This document shows, piece after piece, positions 38,568 to 52,499 of a stretch of DNA of 64,000 nucleotides. This DNA comes from Trichoplusia ni. Taxonomy: Eukaryota > Arthropoda > Insecta > Lepidoptera > Noctuidae. Made by a program: the position numbers and the translations under genes. The stretch is taken from assembly GCF_003590095.1 (NCBI RefSeq), contig NC_039491.1, positions 7,254,001-7,318,000 on the forward strand, in the 5' to 3' direction. The notes under the pieces were generated by a model that was not told where the DNA came from, did not search any database, and saw only the letters and a program-made list of their open reading frames with translations. Every line of letters begins with the position of its first letter. Positions within the stretch are counted from its first letter, which is position 1.

Positions 38568-41500
38568 AATAAATCAGAATATCAATGTCGTAACTGTTTT
38601 GCGAAATGATTGTAGAGTTCCTAAGGATCTGTATGACATTTACTTTGGACGTGTATTTACGAAGCAGCCGTTGATGTCTATTGAAAGGGACTCCAGGTCA
38701 AAAGCCATTCAACTCTCCTTCCATCTATTTAAGTCCAGAACTATGCTGTTTCATGATCAATTTATTATACTTCATTTTAATAACACTACAAGGACGCTTA
38801 TTTTTCATGAAAAGTTAATGTAAGAATTTTCTCAATACAATATTTTTTTTATTTATTTGATATGTCACTTAAAATAAAAAGTGACACATTTCTTCTTCTA
38901 GTATTATCTACGAAAACACATCATTAGTAAATCAAATAACTCGTTCGTTGTATATCACGTCAATGGTTATCTTCAGTGACGTCAAAAATCTTACTCCATA
39001 ACAACTAAAACTTGTATTTGAGCGGGGAAACCAGATATTGTCATGGTAGACATTAAAAACTGTCAAGGTCAGCAGGTCGAATTGACCGCAACGTTGCAAA
39101 AAGCCTACGACGTAGATCTCTAACCTTCGATCTAGCGCACCTATAGATGGCTTAGTTTGTCAGCAGATCATTTCTTATAATGGTGATATGGTACTCTTTG
39201 GTATTTTTTCATTAAACTAACTGTTTTTTTTCTGTCATTCCTTCCTAGGCTAAGGTTTGTAGTCACCGAATACTTAGAGGAAATGTTTGTTCGGGATACC
39301 ATCCTTAGCCTTCCTCTTGTCACTTTACCAATATGAACAGGAGTTCGCATAATCTACCATATCTAAGCACTTACAATTAAGACTTTCTTGATGGTAGAAC
39401 ACATTTTTACATTTCTGATGGTATCTTACTTACTGAAACCTTCTTATTTGTTAATAACTTAATTTAATAAACGACTACAAGCATTACGATACCTTAAAAA
39501 CATTTATAGAAATATTTTACGTTTTAAAACTCTATTTTTATATGTGAGATATGTAAGTAACAGTAATAGTTAATTACATTATTCACAGTTAAACTAGTAA
39601 AACGATTATATAGCAAAGGATTTATGTAACCATTGTTTTAGATGGACGTACAAGTTAAAGGTTTTTCCGAAGTCATCTACTACCGGAAAATCCGGATCCG
39701 GTAAATTAAAAATGGGTTAACTTCAGTATTTTAGTTTAGTCCCGAAGTGGGTTTTCACTATACTATTAGTCCAAAATCCCCTAGGACTGGGTCCTTATAT
39801 TAAATTATTTTAAATACTGTTTTAGAAGGGGTAATTCCATACGGTGCTTGATGACATAAAGAGTTTGACACTACCCACTTCTTTTCTAACCCAAGGAGGA
39901 GGGTGTGGTTTCTCTGTGTGTCTTATAAAAAAAGTGTAAGGCCCCCAGAACGATTTGGGCCAGCATGCGCCTGATAGTAGGCGATCATTTTATTTTCTTT
40001 ACGCCTTAATTATATTAGTCTTTAAAATTTACCCTAGAGTAAATAGTTTATCATATTTTTTTAGAATAATAATTCATAGTGACATCAACATAGAGTGTGT
40101 GTATAATCAACGATTAATTAGTGCAACTTGTTCCCTGGCGACAGGTGGCGCAGCCATCTATATCTTAATTTACTGCGCTTCTAATTATTATTACTACATG
40201 ACTTTGCATAATTCGTATGTACATTTAGTTACTATGTAAATACACAGTACAGTCAGCGACAAAAAGGAAACTCTAACAGATCTTCACGACTTCTGAATAA
40301 ATACAAATGCAAAAGGTTGGTTTCGAATCTTTGAAATACAAGAAATTAAATATTATACTCAAAAAAAGTTTACATTTTGAATACCATTGGTATTTTAAAA
40401 ATCTCTTTGTTCATGGACTTTATCGACTTACGTTGGTGACTGTACCAAGGAACTCTGTTAACTTTACGCTATAATTGCAAGATTATGAATAAGGCTTCTC
40501 CCTTTAAACTCCAATTAATTTGAATTTTCAAAGATTGTAGAACCGTCGACCTTAATACTAATAATTTGAAAAGGAGTGTTAAACAAATGAAAACAGACAA
40601 TTTTATGGGATTAACTTTTTAATCATTACTTATCTGTCATCCATATATCTAATATAGATAAATAAGCAGCAATTAATAATATTTTAGATACAGCTCAAAC
40701 ACCAACTCATTGCGAAATAATTTTAATATATATCATGTTCCCAAGTCATGTTCAGCACTCAGACAAAACATTCAACCACGTATGTAATACAAAATCGAAT
40801 CAAAAACAAATTCAAATTAATCAGTTTTTTACTCTATTTGTTTTGAGCAGTACAGACACGTCTCTTGTATATTAAAAAAAAGGATTTTGCACCGAACTAT
40901 TAACGTAACTATTATACCAACAACAGACGATAATAAGCATATTTAATAATTAAAAATTGTTTTCATGATGATGATGAGGTTTAAATTCATTTGATCTTAT
41001 TTATTATTACAGTTTGCTCATACCTCAAAACTAACTTTAAAATTTAAATGTTACTGTTTGAACTAACGTTAAATAAGAATAAACATGCAAAACAAGTTAA
41101 TATAGTTAACAACCGATATTCAGCTCAATATATCGATACTAAAAATTGCATACATCAATGCTCTTATTGCTAATTGCACAACACTAAATCGTCCTTAACG
41201 TCCTCGTTTCAACTACGCACTACGATTAATTGCTGCAAGCTTAAGCGTCTAATTACTGGCGAACTAATAAAACTGCGGAGCTTTCTGCTTCCCCTTCTAA
41301 TTCAAACAAGTTCAATAGTCAACCTCATGGGACTATCTATATATCTAATAAAAAACCCATAACTGTTATTTCCACGAGCGCCTATTCGCATCACTATAAC
41401 AACGCCATTACGGGGCGCTGTGTGTGTGTGCGTGAGTCACGAGTCTGTATTTTTCTTGTCTTAGACGCACACACACATAGTACTGGAGCATCTGTAGTTA

Positions 41501-42111
41501 CATAATTCTGCATGCAGAAACGCCATGTAGTTCGAGCGACGGTTTAAAAACGTGTTGATGCTGATGTCGAACAAATCTCGAAATAGGGTCACGAGCTTGC
41601 TATCATTTTTTTTATCGTATGCTTTTCGTTATCGCAGCGATTTGACTGGTTATTTTTTTATCCGGATTAATTATTTTTAGACTCATTTGAACGCAGTTTG
41701 TTGTAAATGAATGTAATTCTAATTAAACTTACTGCAACAATGGACTGTGAAGGTATGTTTAGATTTAGAAATAATGAAAATTAATAGTTTTAGCTGACAA
41801 ACAAAAAATCTATAATTCTTTATGAAGTTACAAATAATTATTATTTGAATTATGTAAACTAAAAATTCTGATTATAAAGCAGGTTTTTCCGAAATGTTAG
41901 CAGTCTATGAAATATTGCTTCCAGTTCTATGCACGCCTACGCCTACGTAAGTAACTTAAATTAAAGATACTAGTTGCTTACGATGCTTTCAGCTTCAACT
42001 GTGACATCATAAATATCACAAATATACTTCGATATCAGACCAGGCTTTTCTACACTTTAATTAGGAAATTTTATCCCGCTTTACATAATCCTATCTAGGT
42101 AGATTTATTAT

Positions 42112-42145
42112 AGGATATGTCATGCTAGGTAGCATGACATATCCT
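42112..42145. repeat. Perfect 15-bp hairpin with 4-nt loop
   Basis: AGGATATGTCATGCT-AGGT-AGCATGACATATCCT. It is followed by a T-run. No adjacent gene. Confidence 0.9.
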
Positions 42146-44141
42146 TTTTTCTTTCTTCTAAATTCCATAGACATCCAGTGATTACGCATAATTCCTTTTA
42201 TTGTTTCGTATTTCTGGCGCGATGACCTCAGCTGTGCGAACTCAGTTTTTTGTGGCACTCATATTTTGGGAATCCCAAGCCTCTGTTCTGTTGTTGATCT
42301 ATAATTTTAAAATAATAACACACCACTTACTACTTAAGGGGCATTAAGCATAGAACATTGTCTATAAAAACTGAAAAAGTAGATTAAAAAAAGCGATATT
42401 CGAATTGACAGTTGCAATGGTACAAAAATTAAAAATGTTCATTTATGCGTTTTTTAAATATTTTTAATCTATCTTCTCATTTCAAATCTACCGGACTAAA
42501 ACTGCCAGCATTCAGCCCAGTCTCGCCTGGCTAGACAGGTTTTACGCGCCAGAATATAAACAAAAAAACCTAGCCGAAATATTGTAGGTATATATTTAAA
42601 CGATTTGGCTAGATATTCTTCCTCGTACGACCAATGTAGGTGCAGCTATTGACTGGCTTGTTGCATTTTGCGAAAGCGATATAAGTTCAATCAAATTATT
42701 GTACATTACTCACATTATTCTTATTTTTATGTATTTAAACTTAGTAATATAACTATTTTAGATTTCAGTTGATCGATAGAAACTTTATGTTTTTTAATTG
42801 CTCCTACTTTGTCTGTATTTCAAATAAAAAAAAAGAATACAAAAAAATGTAGGAAAATATTCTTCAAGCTACGGCCATAGCAACATACGTATTTTTATTG
42901 AAAATAAAAATGCTTTTAAAATACTTTAGACATAGAATACATTAATAACGACTTTTTGTGAACATTTTGATTAACGCACATAAATTTAGTGCATAATTTG
43001 AAACTGTCTGGCACACCGTTGGTGCTGATTTTTTATCTTCTAATCTGTCTGGTGTAAAAAAACTGTTTTAAAAAAATGCAGACATTCGATGAACTTTCAC
43101 AGACTAGACTATAATTTTAATTAAGTTAGTTCTAGAAAACTTGATATCTTTTACAATAGCCTTGATGCGCTTATAATATATGCTTCAAATTTTTGATGCT
43201 TTTGAGTAATAGTCTATTTTAAGGTTTAAATTATGAAAATTGGTTTCATTAAAAAAAATGTGGAGACATCGAATGTAAGATGAATATTTTTGAGAGATTT
43301 GTAAGGGCACAATATATCTTATACTCATTCCTGAAAATTCCTTATAGTACCTTGTTAGATCCCAGACAATTTGGACTAACCAAGCTTAAGGTGAAACTTG
43401 TTTTTCGATCACACTTACTTTTGTAACCACAAACATAAAACGTACTCTCCGAGTGCTGAACGGATTTCCCCACTTAAGGAACCGTCACATCCGTCAGATT
43501 CAAAAGAGTGATCATTATTTTTATATTTACTTGTTAGATAGGAATCAGTGCGTCTGTGCGTGCCTTAAATTGCACCTAGCACTATTCAATGATAATCCGT
43601 ACAACGTTTACTTTGTCGCTGCCCTTACGATGATAATGAGGTCCTTGTATACGTCTTGTTGTCTACTCAACGCCTTCTCACATCTGTTCAGGTTGTTTTG
43701 GCTTTTAAGGACTTTATTTTAATTGAAAACCTTTCATCTGCCTTTCCTAATTTTGAAAAAGACTCGGTAAACTCTGTTCCTTTAGAAAATAGGTTTGATT
43801 ATTCGATGCGTATGTCAAATTATTACCTGAAAGCCAAAGTATTTTTCTTTGTTATTTTTTCTTTGTTTATGATGTTTCAAAGCTTATTTTTTTAAGTAAA
43901 ACAAAATTACATACTGAACAGGAATACAGCTTGTTTCACATCTGTATCAAATTATATTCTGTTTAGCCTTTGTCGGTACAACTCACCTGCCAATGCGGAT
44001 ACTGAAATTATCATGTTTAAAACATTATTAGCGATAAATAGTCTAATATTAATACGTAAAAACTCCTCCTTATGTAGTCAATATTATCCTTTTACCATGT
44101 AAATTGAGAGAACTATCATAGAATAATTTTACAACTAATAG

Positions 44142-44699
44142 GCAAGACAAGAGAAAGAAATTGCAAGACGCACTGAAAATGCCTGGAAAAGCTATTGGTC
44201 TATGAAAGATCTTATTAAGGGAAAACTTCCTCTATCCCTCAAAAAGAGACTCATGGACGTTTGCATTCTCCCGATCCTCACGTATGGCGCACAGACATGG
44301 TCTTTGACTTGTCAGCAGAGGTCCGCACTCGAGGTTTGTCAAAGAGGAATGGAACGGAGTCTTCTTAACATTAAACTTACGGACAGAATAAGAAATACTA
44401 AGATCCGTGCCACAACCAAACTTTTAGACGTTACTTATAAAGCTGCTACGTTGAAGTGGAATTGGGCTGGTCACGTCTGTCGTATGCCAAACAACCAATG
44501 GGCAAAAATTACCACTGAATGGTCCATGACACAAAACCGACGTCAGCGAGGCAGACCCAGACGGAGATGGCGGGATGACCTGGATTCGTTCTTACCGAAC
44601 TGGTCACTCGCGGCTCATGACAGAGACAAGTGGAAGAAGAGTGGGGAGGCCTTTGCCCAGCAGTGGGACATTCCAGGCTAGTAATAATAATAATAATAG
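44142..44699 (+). mobile_element. 5'-truncated RTE-type LINE fragment with TAA tail
   Basis: An open frame from 44142 to a stop at 44679-44681 encodes about 179 residues of the C-terminal part of a non-LTR retrotransposon polyprotein. Landmarks are ILTYGAQTWSLT, GHVCRMP, QRGRPRRRWRDDL and WKKSGEAFAQQWD, which I associate with the RTE clade. It ends directly in a (TAA)n tail, as RTE elements often do. The reverse-transcriptase catalytic core and endonuclease are absent, so this copy cannot move by itself. The intact frame suggests a fairly young insertion. Confidence 0.85.
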
Positions 44700-46344
44700 T
44701 TCGTCAGGTGCTGCATGCGTTTCGTCTTTGGTATATAAAGTCTTTGGGAAACCTAATCATTGAATATGTAGATCACCTTCGTTTTAACACAATTTCAAGA
44801 ATTACAGTTCAATAATAATATTCTTATATTCTATTCTTATAATAAACTACCAAAATATATCATCCGATATCAATATATAGTGATTCATCAAAGTGCCAGA
44901 ATATCGACGGGTTATAAATCGGACATTTCACAATGTCACGCCCAGGCTTGTGACATGTTTTCTACAATAATAGTGGATTTATTGCTACGCCGGACGCGAA
45001 GATAGGCGACGTTCCGTGCAAAAATCTTGCGTAGGTGCAACATATGCTCCGCCCGCGCTATTTGTGTAACCCATCACTGAACGGGTACGCATTGTAATAT
45101 CTTATTTCCATGTCACTCTTATTGATGTAGGTGATACGAGGTATCTTTTGTTGCTAAACCCAAAAGCTGAAACAGAAATGTCATTCGTTTTTTGATCAAG
45201 TCTTATTAGAAATTTTGGATAGGTTGGTTTTGATGTGATATGTAACTTTTGTTTGTTTACTTCCTTGAATTTTTAATTGAGAGAGAGAGCAATTGAGTGC
45301 AGATTTTTGTGACTTATGGACGTGTTCATGCTTACACGACTTACTCAAATGTTAAAATAACATTTACTTCCAACCTTTTTCAGAAAATTAATCAAATATT
45401 GACTGAGAATTATTTAAAGCTTCATAATGTAATAAAAAATAATAAGTAGTAATTTTGAAACGTCTGAGTATCTTCCTCAACAAATGCAATGTTCTTATTA
45501 GACCTTGCAAATATTTGGCTAATTATTGCAAATTAGTTATTTTTGCATTACTATCTTAAATATAAAATGTTATTTAATGCAAGTTTAATGTATCTGTAAA
45601 ATAAATTTTATTTATGCACTGCTAGACTATTTCACAAGGCTGAATTTTGTATTAGTTTAAATGAAATGAAAAACAATATAATTAATTTATTCCTAGTGAA
45701 CTAAGCAAAAGGACTTCCTTAATAATGCATTTATATTGTATAAATGCGATTGCACATCAGAGTAAACACAAATATCTTTTTTATTTCAAATTTTATTTTC
45801 GTAAAATAATTGTTTAGACTTAAGACTAATCCGGATGTAATATTGAGTATAAAATTAAGATTTTAATAAAAATGTAGCTTGAAAATTGAGTTACTGACGT
45901 ACAGACCTAACAGTAGTGAAACTTTTTTGCCTTTATTGCCAAGATTATTTTACATGTTCGAGTTTTAAGATTGCTCTTCTATTCTCTTTGCTTGTAAACC
46001 TCTTTGAACAAAGTGAAGCCAAGTAAGTAAGCTAACTTAGTTAAAGTTAAGTTTTCCATCCTTGGAAGTTTTCTTCTTTGCAGTTCAGTGCCTAATAATT
46101 AATGAACTAAAAAGCTTATAAGAGACTTACTTCATAAAAATACTACATAATAATGTAACATAAGATGATACTTAATACTTCTTAAGAAATCAGCATTTGT
46201 CCTGATATTTTGATATTCTTTTCTGTGCTATCATGAAGACTCTGTCGTCAAACTTGTCTTAGTGTTTTTAAACTACCATCTTATTTGAGTTATTTATTTT
46301 TGCAGAGGAAAACGTATAAAATAATCAGGATAATAAGGGACTAA

Positions 46345-46485
46345 TACAGGGCGTGATAAATTGCCACGCACCGCATAACCGGGTGAACGTTGCACAGCAG
46401 TTCAGATTTAGTTAGTTCTTGGTAAGCCGGAAACTACCACCCACTGCCTCCAAGGAGTAAGAAGGTAGTCCCGCTTATATAAACA
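46345..46485. repeat. Possible interspersed repeat fragment
   Basis: A locally GC-richer stretch (GATAAATTGCCACGCACCGC... to ...AGGTAGTCCCGC) without coding frame. It reads like a transposon 3' remnant I have seen in moth sequence, but I cannot name it. Confidence 0.25.
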
Positions 46486-47739
46486 AAAAAAAAAACGATT
46501 GATTTCCTAATTGCCACTGATCTTTCTCCAGTTATATATTATTTTATGATTTGTCTTATCCCCATCCTATTCCAATAAGTTCTAAGCGTTTTTCCATAAC
46601 GACTATACAGCCTATGATTCTAAATGTACTCGTTAAAGAGCAAGCTATTACTCACTTATGAAGTCCGCGTCAGTTATGGTCCAATTTTGTATAGTTATTA
46701 TGACGATTCGCTCACTTATTGGTGAATGCCTTCTCGGGTTAAACAATGCCTAGGAATTCTAAGGCTTGGTTATATGAAGTCTGGTAGAGTCATGTTAAAA
46801 TGATCTTCTAATTTTGTCATAAATAGATCATTTTTATTTAGGTTATATGGCTTTTAGGTTTGCGCGCCTCAAAGAATGGAAATTTAACTTTTTCTTAGAC
46901 ATTTGGTAATCTAATTGCATGATTCTGTCTGTACTAACCCAATTTTAATTGATTGGGAACAAATTCAGCGGCTAATGCCGTTCAATGTATGGATCATGAA
47001 GATCGAAGACTTATCTAATGGCTTTTCATCTATTATTTCAAATGGATGTCTCTATAATATTTCACTGAAACTTGTGTAAGAGAAAACTCTAGAGAAGTGA
47101 CAACCATTTATAATATGAATATGAACTTTACAATCAATGATCTAGCTCCCGTCTGTGAAAGTAAACATATTGAAAGTTCACTCGAATGACATTTAAGATT
47201 ATGCTTCTCGTATGACTGAATAATAATGTGAATTAAGGCGCAGCGGAAATGCAATTCTAAAACCTGATATTATATGAATTAATATTAATTAGAAATTGTT
47301 GTATTCCGAGAGCTTTCATTTTAGACTTCCTTGTTATAGTTTCTAGGCAAATTAAATTATTTTTAGACTAACTTATCAATGAGGAAAAATATTTTTCGTA
47401 ATCATTAGCATGCATGCGCTTACGCAGTTTCATTTCTGTGTTTTAAATCACTTTATATGAAAAATCGTCGGTAATATGGGAAAGCTAACTGCAAGGCACG
47501 AGATTTGACTAGATAGGTACAGTTTAATGATTTTTCCAACCGGTATCGTGAAACACCAAAATCTTTTAAAGCTATTACATAGTCTACAGCAATAAGGATC
47601 ATCAGACGCACAAAAAAAATGGTAGCAAACCAAACTAACTGGCTTTGGGGAGAACAGACGCACACATACACACGATATCGTTATTTAGTGATGTGTGAAC
47701 ATCTAGCGTACCGTTTAGGTATTATAGATTTAGGCGAGA

Positions 47740-48115
47740 CCGGATGTCAATGCGTTGTCGCTACTTCGCTAGTCACACGGTGTGTTCGGGCGACGTCGCG
47801 CGGCGCTCGTAGTAAGGCCGGGGTTACACTGGCGATAGCGAAGCGATGAATAAATAAAAATCGCTCTTCGTCTCTGCGGTGAGGCTACCGTCATACATTT
47901 GTATAAGTTTTTGTGACGAATTCGCCGTCGCGTCGCAGTAGCGGTATCAGTACGGCCCCGGCTTTACTGGCGGCCGTGGTCGGGCGTCGAGTCGGCGTGC
48001 AACGGGCGTATGCGTTATTTCGCTCGACCTTGATCCCCACGCAGCGTCCGGCGATCCGCGCGTGTTATATAAGGCCACTGCCACACGTTGCAGTTTCAGG
48101 ACATCGTGACGTCAG
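47740..48115 (+). promoter_or_regulatory. GC-rich island with TATA box and CRE
   Basis: GC-rich DNA is followed by TTATATAAGG (48065-48074) and, about 25-30 bases on, a TTTCAGG initiator-like stretch. A full CRE core TGACGTCA lies at 48107-48114. That spacing fits a core promoter on the + strand, 6.7 kb upstream of the start-codon exon. Part of the island (from 47816, GGCCGGGGTTACACTGGCG) resembles repeat sequence, so a transposon origin is possible. Confidence 0.3.
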
Positions 48116-48702
48116 CCTATTGATTAGAACAGAACAAAAATAGAAAATGTTTTATTAGTATTTACATATGAATAGCGGAAACGGTGACTGTTTGATTAGG
48201 TTCTAGTTGTTCGATTTTTAAAGCGACCCATAGTTACATCATAACCTCAGTAACAAATGCCTGTAGCTGAAATTAAATAGTCCGTATATCATTTTTGTGA
48301 AAAAAAAATTGTTATTCTACATCGTGCTGATATCATTCGAACTGGGCATGTAATACTTTTTTAATTAATCTCAAAACAGGTGTCAAGTAGACTTATAGTA
48401 TTTTACTTATAATATATTTTTATTTCTAAATCCATTTTGATGTTAAAAATCTAGTTTAATATGATTTCCTAAAATATCATTTTATGTAACTGTTCAATAT
48501 AATTTTTACTTCATATCATATTGTTTCATAGAGTTCCTAACATTAGTGCTGCTCTACCTACATGTAGAGCAACGCCTCTCTTTCTTAACTACAATAATAT
48601 TACTTTGACGTGTTCAAAAGCACTCTGGTCTCGTTTTCTTACCTTTTTTGTAAGCTTACAACACTTGCATACGGGAGCTCTATGTCTAACAATCAACTGC
48701 AC

Positions 48703-48800
48703 GGATAACCGAGTGGTTGAGGTCATCACGCCAAACATACTGAGCGCGACGTGTCGCGGCTTCGATCCACGCGTAGGGCACACACTCCCCACGACACGAG
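48703..48800 (+). mobile_element. tRNA-derived SINE head
   Basis: CACGGATAACCGAGTGGTTG (A box) and CGGCTTCGATCC (B box) are separated by a normal tRNA distance. A short body, GGGCACACACTCC, follows. It is truncated soon after the tRNA-like head. Confidence 0.6.
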
Positions 48801-49260
48801 GATTAAAAATAAATTAGAGTTTTTAGTGAGGAAGTTTTTTTTTAATTACCGATGCTATATTGCTTAAACATATGTAAATGACATGACAATAAATTAGTCA
48901 CGTAACCAAGGCTAGTCACTTGTGTTAGTGCCATCAATATTAAGGCTAGTAATAGTGCCACTAATCTAGGATAATCGCCTGCAAACACAAATAAATAATC
49001 TATTAAATACTATCGGGCCTACAAAAAAATATGGCGGTCCCTAGTGACAGACAAATGAAGCTAAAATATAAAACTATAAATGAAGTAACATACATGTGTG
49101 AAATACACCTAATGTACCATTAAATTAGCATAGGACAGCTCAAGCGAACTGCATCGTTAAGCCAAGGGTACAATAGCGGAACAACTAATATTGTCTTTGT
49201 TTAATGATTGGGATGACGTGTGCGATCTATGATGGATATATAACTAAGACTAAATGTGCA

Positions 49261-49571
49261 GATGATGCAGTGATGGAGACAGAACGCCTACAAATATCTC
49301 ACCACGTCTCTACCTATTGTATATTGGTATATGGTGGAGAGTAAGAGAGCAGTCGACCTAGCCCAAATATTATTTGGAGATTGAAAGCTGCAGATGAAAA
49401 TGTACCGATGATGCAGTGATGGAGACAGAACGCCTACCGACATCTAAAAGCCACCGCCTCCCCTACCTAGTGTAGTAGTTGTAGAGAGTAAGAGAGTCGT
49501 CGATCTACACTGTGTAGTGTGCCCTCTATCTTCCCCAACTAAAATATTTGGATATTAGACGCTGAAGATGA
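49261..49571 (+). repeat. Diverged tandem duplication, about 146-bp period
   Basis: An identical 31-base stretch starts at 49261 and at 49407. Further matches are GAGAGTAAGAGAG, a TCGA(C/T)CT stretch and AAATATT/TTTGGA blocks. The second unit carries about 20-30 extra bases. No coding frame is present. Confidence 0.8.
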
Positions 49572-50207
49572 TAGATTTTATTACACTAACCAGCTAAAGA
49601 AGAAATTTTTTCTCTTTATGCAGCTGAATTTGTATGATTTGCCTCGTAAAATCCTTTAGCTCTCCTCCCTTTTAGGTCTGCGATTACGATGGTGATACGT
49701 CTGTAATCTACGAGTAGAAGTTTCCGGACCATGTCTGTTTTATCAATCATTTATAAAATAAGATGTAAGTCCATACGTCTTTGTGGATAAAAGAGATATT
49801 ATAAAGAGTTATGGTCCAGAAGAAAATTCTGACTGTGATAACTTAAAAACTGAAAAACAGGAATTTTAATTACAAATTATTATTGATTGGTTAAGACAAA
49901 TATTTTTTTAATTGTTGTGACAAGCCTAAAAACGTTAAGCCATACGTATATTTATTTTTTCTTAAAAAATATCGTTATATTTAATCTGCAATATTTTATA
50001 TATTTAATAAAATCTTAACTTAACGTCAGTTTAAACCTAATTTACGACAAGATTAATTTCTAAACTATTACTGCAATAGAAGTGATATTATTTTGACATT
50101 ATAAGTGATTTCAAATAGGTATTAAATTCTATAAGATGAAATTTATTATGAGTCTCTACTTTCTAAGCCAAGATTCCAATAATTATATGTTTAGGATATT
50201 TGACTTA

Positions 50208-50345
50208 GGGCCGATTTTTCAATCGTCAGATAACTTTTATTCGACGGATATGTTTGACGTTTTGACAGCTTTTGCATAGAAAATATGTCAAAGGGCTATA
50301 TTTATTCCTCAGATAGAAGTTAACTGATGATGGAAAAATCAGCCC
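50208..50345. mobile_element. MITE with terminal inverted repeats and TTA target site
   Basis: The left end GGGCCGATTTTTCAATCGTC and the right end (reverse complement GGGCTGATTTTTCCATCATC) pair over about 40 bases with few mismatches. Both are flanked by TTA. It is 138 bp and has no coding capacity. The superfamily is uncertain; TTA/TWA duplications suggest PIF/Harbinger-like. Confidence 0.75.
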
Positions 50346-52499
50346 TTAAAGGAATAAAACAAATGCATGTTGAACAATTTTTTAAAAGGGCAATAAAATA
50401 TCCATGCGATTCATGAAGTAAGATTCTTACAATTCTGGAAGTGATAAAGCGCGCTATATGTGTAGTCACAAGTCGTCTGGCACAATACATAAAAATAAAT
50501 CGGAAAGATACATGACAATCTAATTTATATTAGAAGACCATATCTGTCTCCAAAACAGAAAACAGGCACTTGGCCTTGGCTATTGAACTTCGACATACGT
50601 CAAATCCATTTAATTCTTAGCAATCTTATCTACTGATTTGCTATCACTAAATAATAAGTACCTGTTTGACCCAGGTCAGATAGTCATTGTATTTGAAATA
50701 CTGGTAACCTTTTTAAACATTTACTTAAGAAATAATAAAGTGAACAGAATAATGAATTAAAAATAAAAAGTTCCGAAGGAAAACAAAAAAAAATCTAATT
50801 TAGCACACACATAACACAAAATTACATTAATGTCAATCAAATGCATGAAGATGTAATTTCTATACTACGAAACGTTTTTTATTACATTTAACGAGTGTGT
50901 AACTGTCAATTGGCTAAAGAGATAAATATGTATTATTGTCGATGTGTGGGGTAGAGTAGATATCCTAACAACTATAGCGTATCTATACTGCAATGCGTAA
51001 TACATAAAAATCTATTTATGAAACACACTATCTTGCAATTAGGCTTCAGTTTTCTGATTGCTGTTCTGCAAAAAAAAAGATAGAGTCGTCACGTTATGAG
51101 CTATAATACATTATATAAAAAAATGGTTGGTTATACACACAATATTGCACAGATTTCCTCGTCTCCTAATATCTGTATTGTATTTACTCCGTCAACATCA
51201 TACAATTGCAGTTCGTATTGCGTAGAGCTCGGTTTAATGAGATAATTGTGCCTACACTCGGGACATATACGCATACATAAAATACAATGTCGTCCGTCCG
51301 TGTGTCCACTCCTTTAAACATGTTAGCTAGCTAGACTATTGTGCAGTGAAGGTCGTTCATAGCTATACCTACGTCGCCTACTAGTTTTGCGAATGTGTGT
51401 GCTAGTACCTATTATTTGAGCTAAATCGTTTCTGTAATCCCACTTCCTAGTTAATTTTACTTTGAAATTAATAAGTATTGTATCAGTGAAAATCGCATTG
51501 TGGTCTATTGAATGTTTGTGATGTAAATACTTATAGTTCTCTGCAGTTTTTGTTTAGTCTCAGCGCCAGCTGTGGCCTTGATAATGCTCTCTTGTTTAAT
51601 TCAATTGTTTATTTTTTACGTAATTGTTCCCCAATTTTTATATTATGAAAAATAATTTATTATCTACATTACGTATCCATAAAAACATAACATCTCGTTT
51701 GCAGCAAAGCACAATAAGTTATGATATGCCCTAAGCGATAGTTATTGCCAAATACTTCTCCTTCTTGTTGACTCTAGCATAGCTACAGAAACCAATTACT
51801 GATATAAATATATGATCATTGGTCGATACCTAATTACTAGTACGTGTTATAGAAACAGGTGCACTACTACAGGCTGCTAAGTGAGAAAACATTCGTTTCG
51901 ATAAAAGTTCATTCAAAAGCAGATGTAATAGTTTATTATTAGGCCAATGCAGCATAGCATTCGTTGTAGGTAACATTTCCAGTTACTTCTATTATATAAA
52001 TTGTAGATGAAATGTAAGAAATCCTGTCATTAAGCGATTGTATCTATGGAAGATAACATCAAAAGGCTTGCAGCGTGTTAATATAATAATATATTGCATT
52101 TTTATCAAGTGTATTTCAGGAAGGTCACAATACAAGATTGTAGAGCCGTGCATATCAAGTGGTTTGATAAATTGAGTGCCTATGTTTAACATTTTGATAA
52201 ATTCGTTGTCAACTAAAGTAATAGCATAATTACCCGTCATCGTAATAAAAGACAGAAACATACCAATTACACAATTTTTAGCTATAATAATAAAATTATG
52301 TGTATTAAAACTACGTTAAACTTACATGTTAATTAACTTAATCTAGGCACTTTTATAAAACACGAGTTTATACTCGTCATTTCGTAGAAATTACATAAGG
52401 AACCTCATAAAAGCATTCGATCACCTGATCAACGGGAAAAGGATCCAAAGGCCTTTTGGAAAATAAGACCTAAACACAAAGCGTACGGTCAAAAATTAA

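Larger units (their letters stand above)
30130..44141. other. AT-rich, presumed intronic DNA
   Basis: Apart from the 34.9-kb island, the 38.5-kb CGATA cluster, a second TATCGATA at 41131-41138, a GT/CA-rich patch at 41420-41475 and the 42.1-kb hairpin, I see nothing. Open frames of 60-119 codons here have no recognisable motif. Confidence 0.5.

Noticed and set aside
43453..43895. Two overlapping open frames near the LINE
   Set aside because: No similarity to retrotransposon or known protein motifs; they lie outside the LINE reading frame, which begins at 44142.
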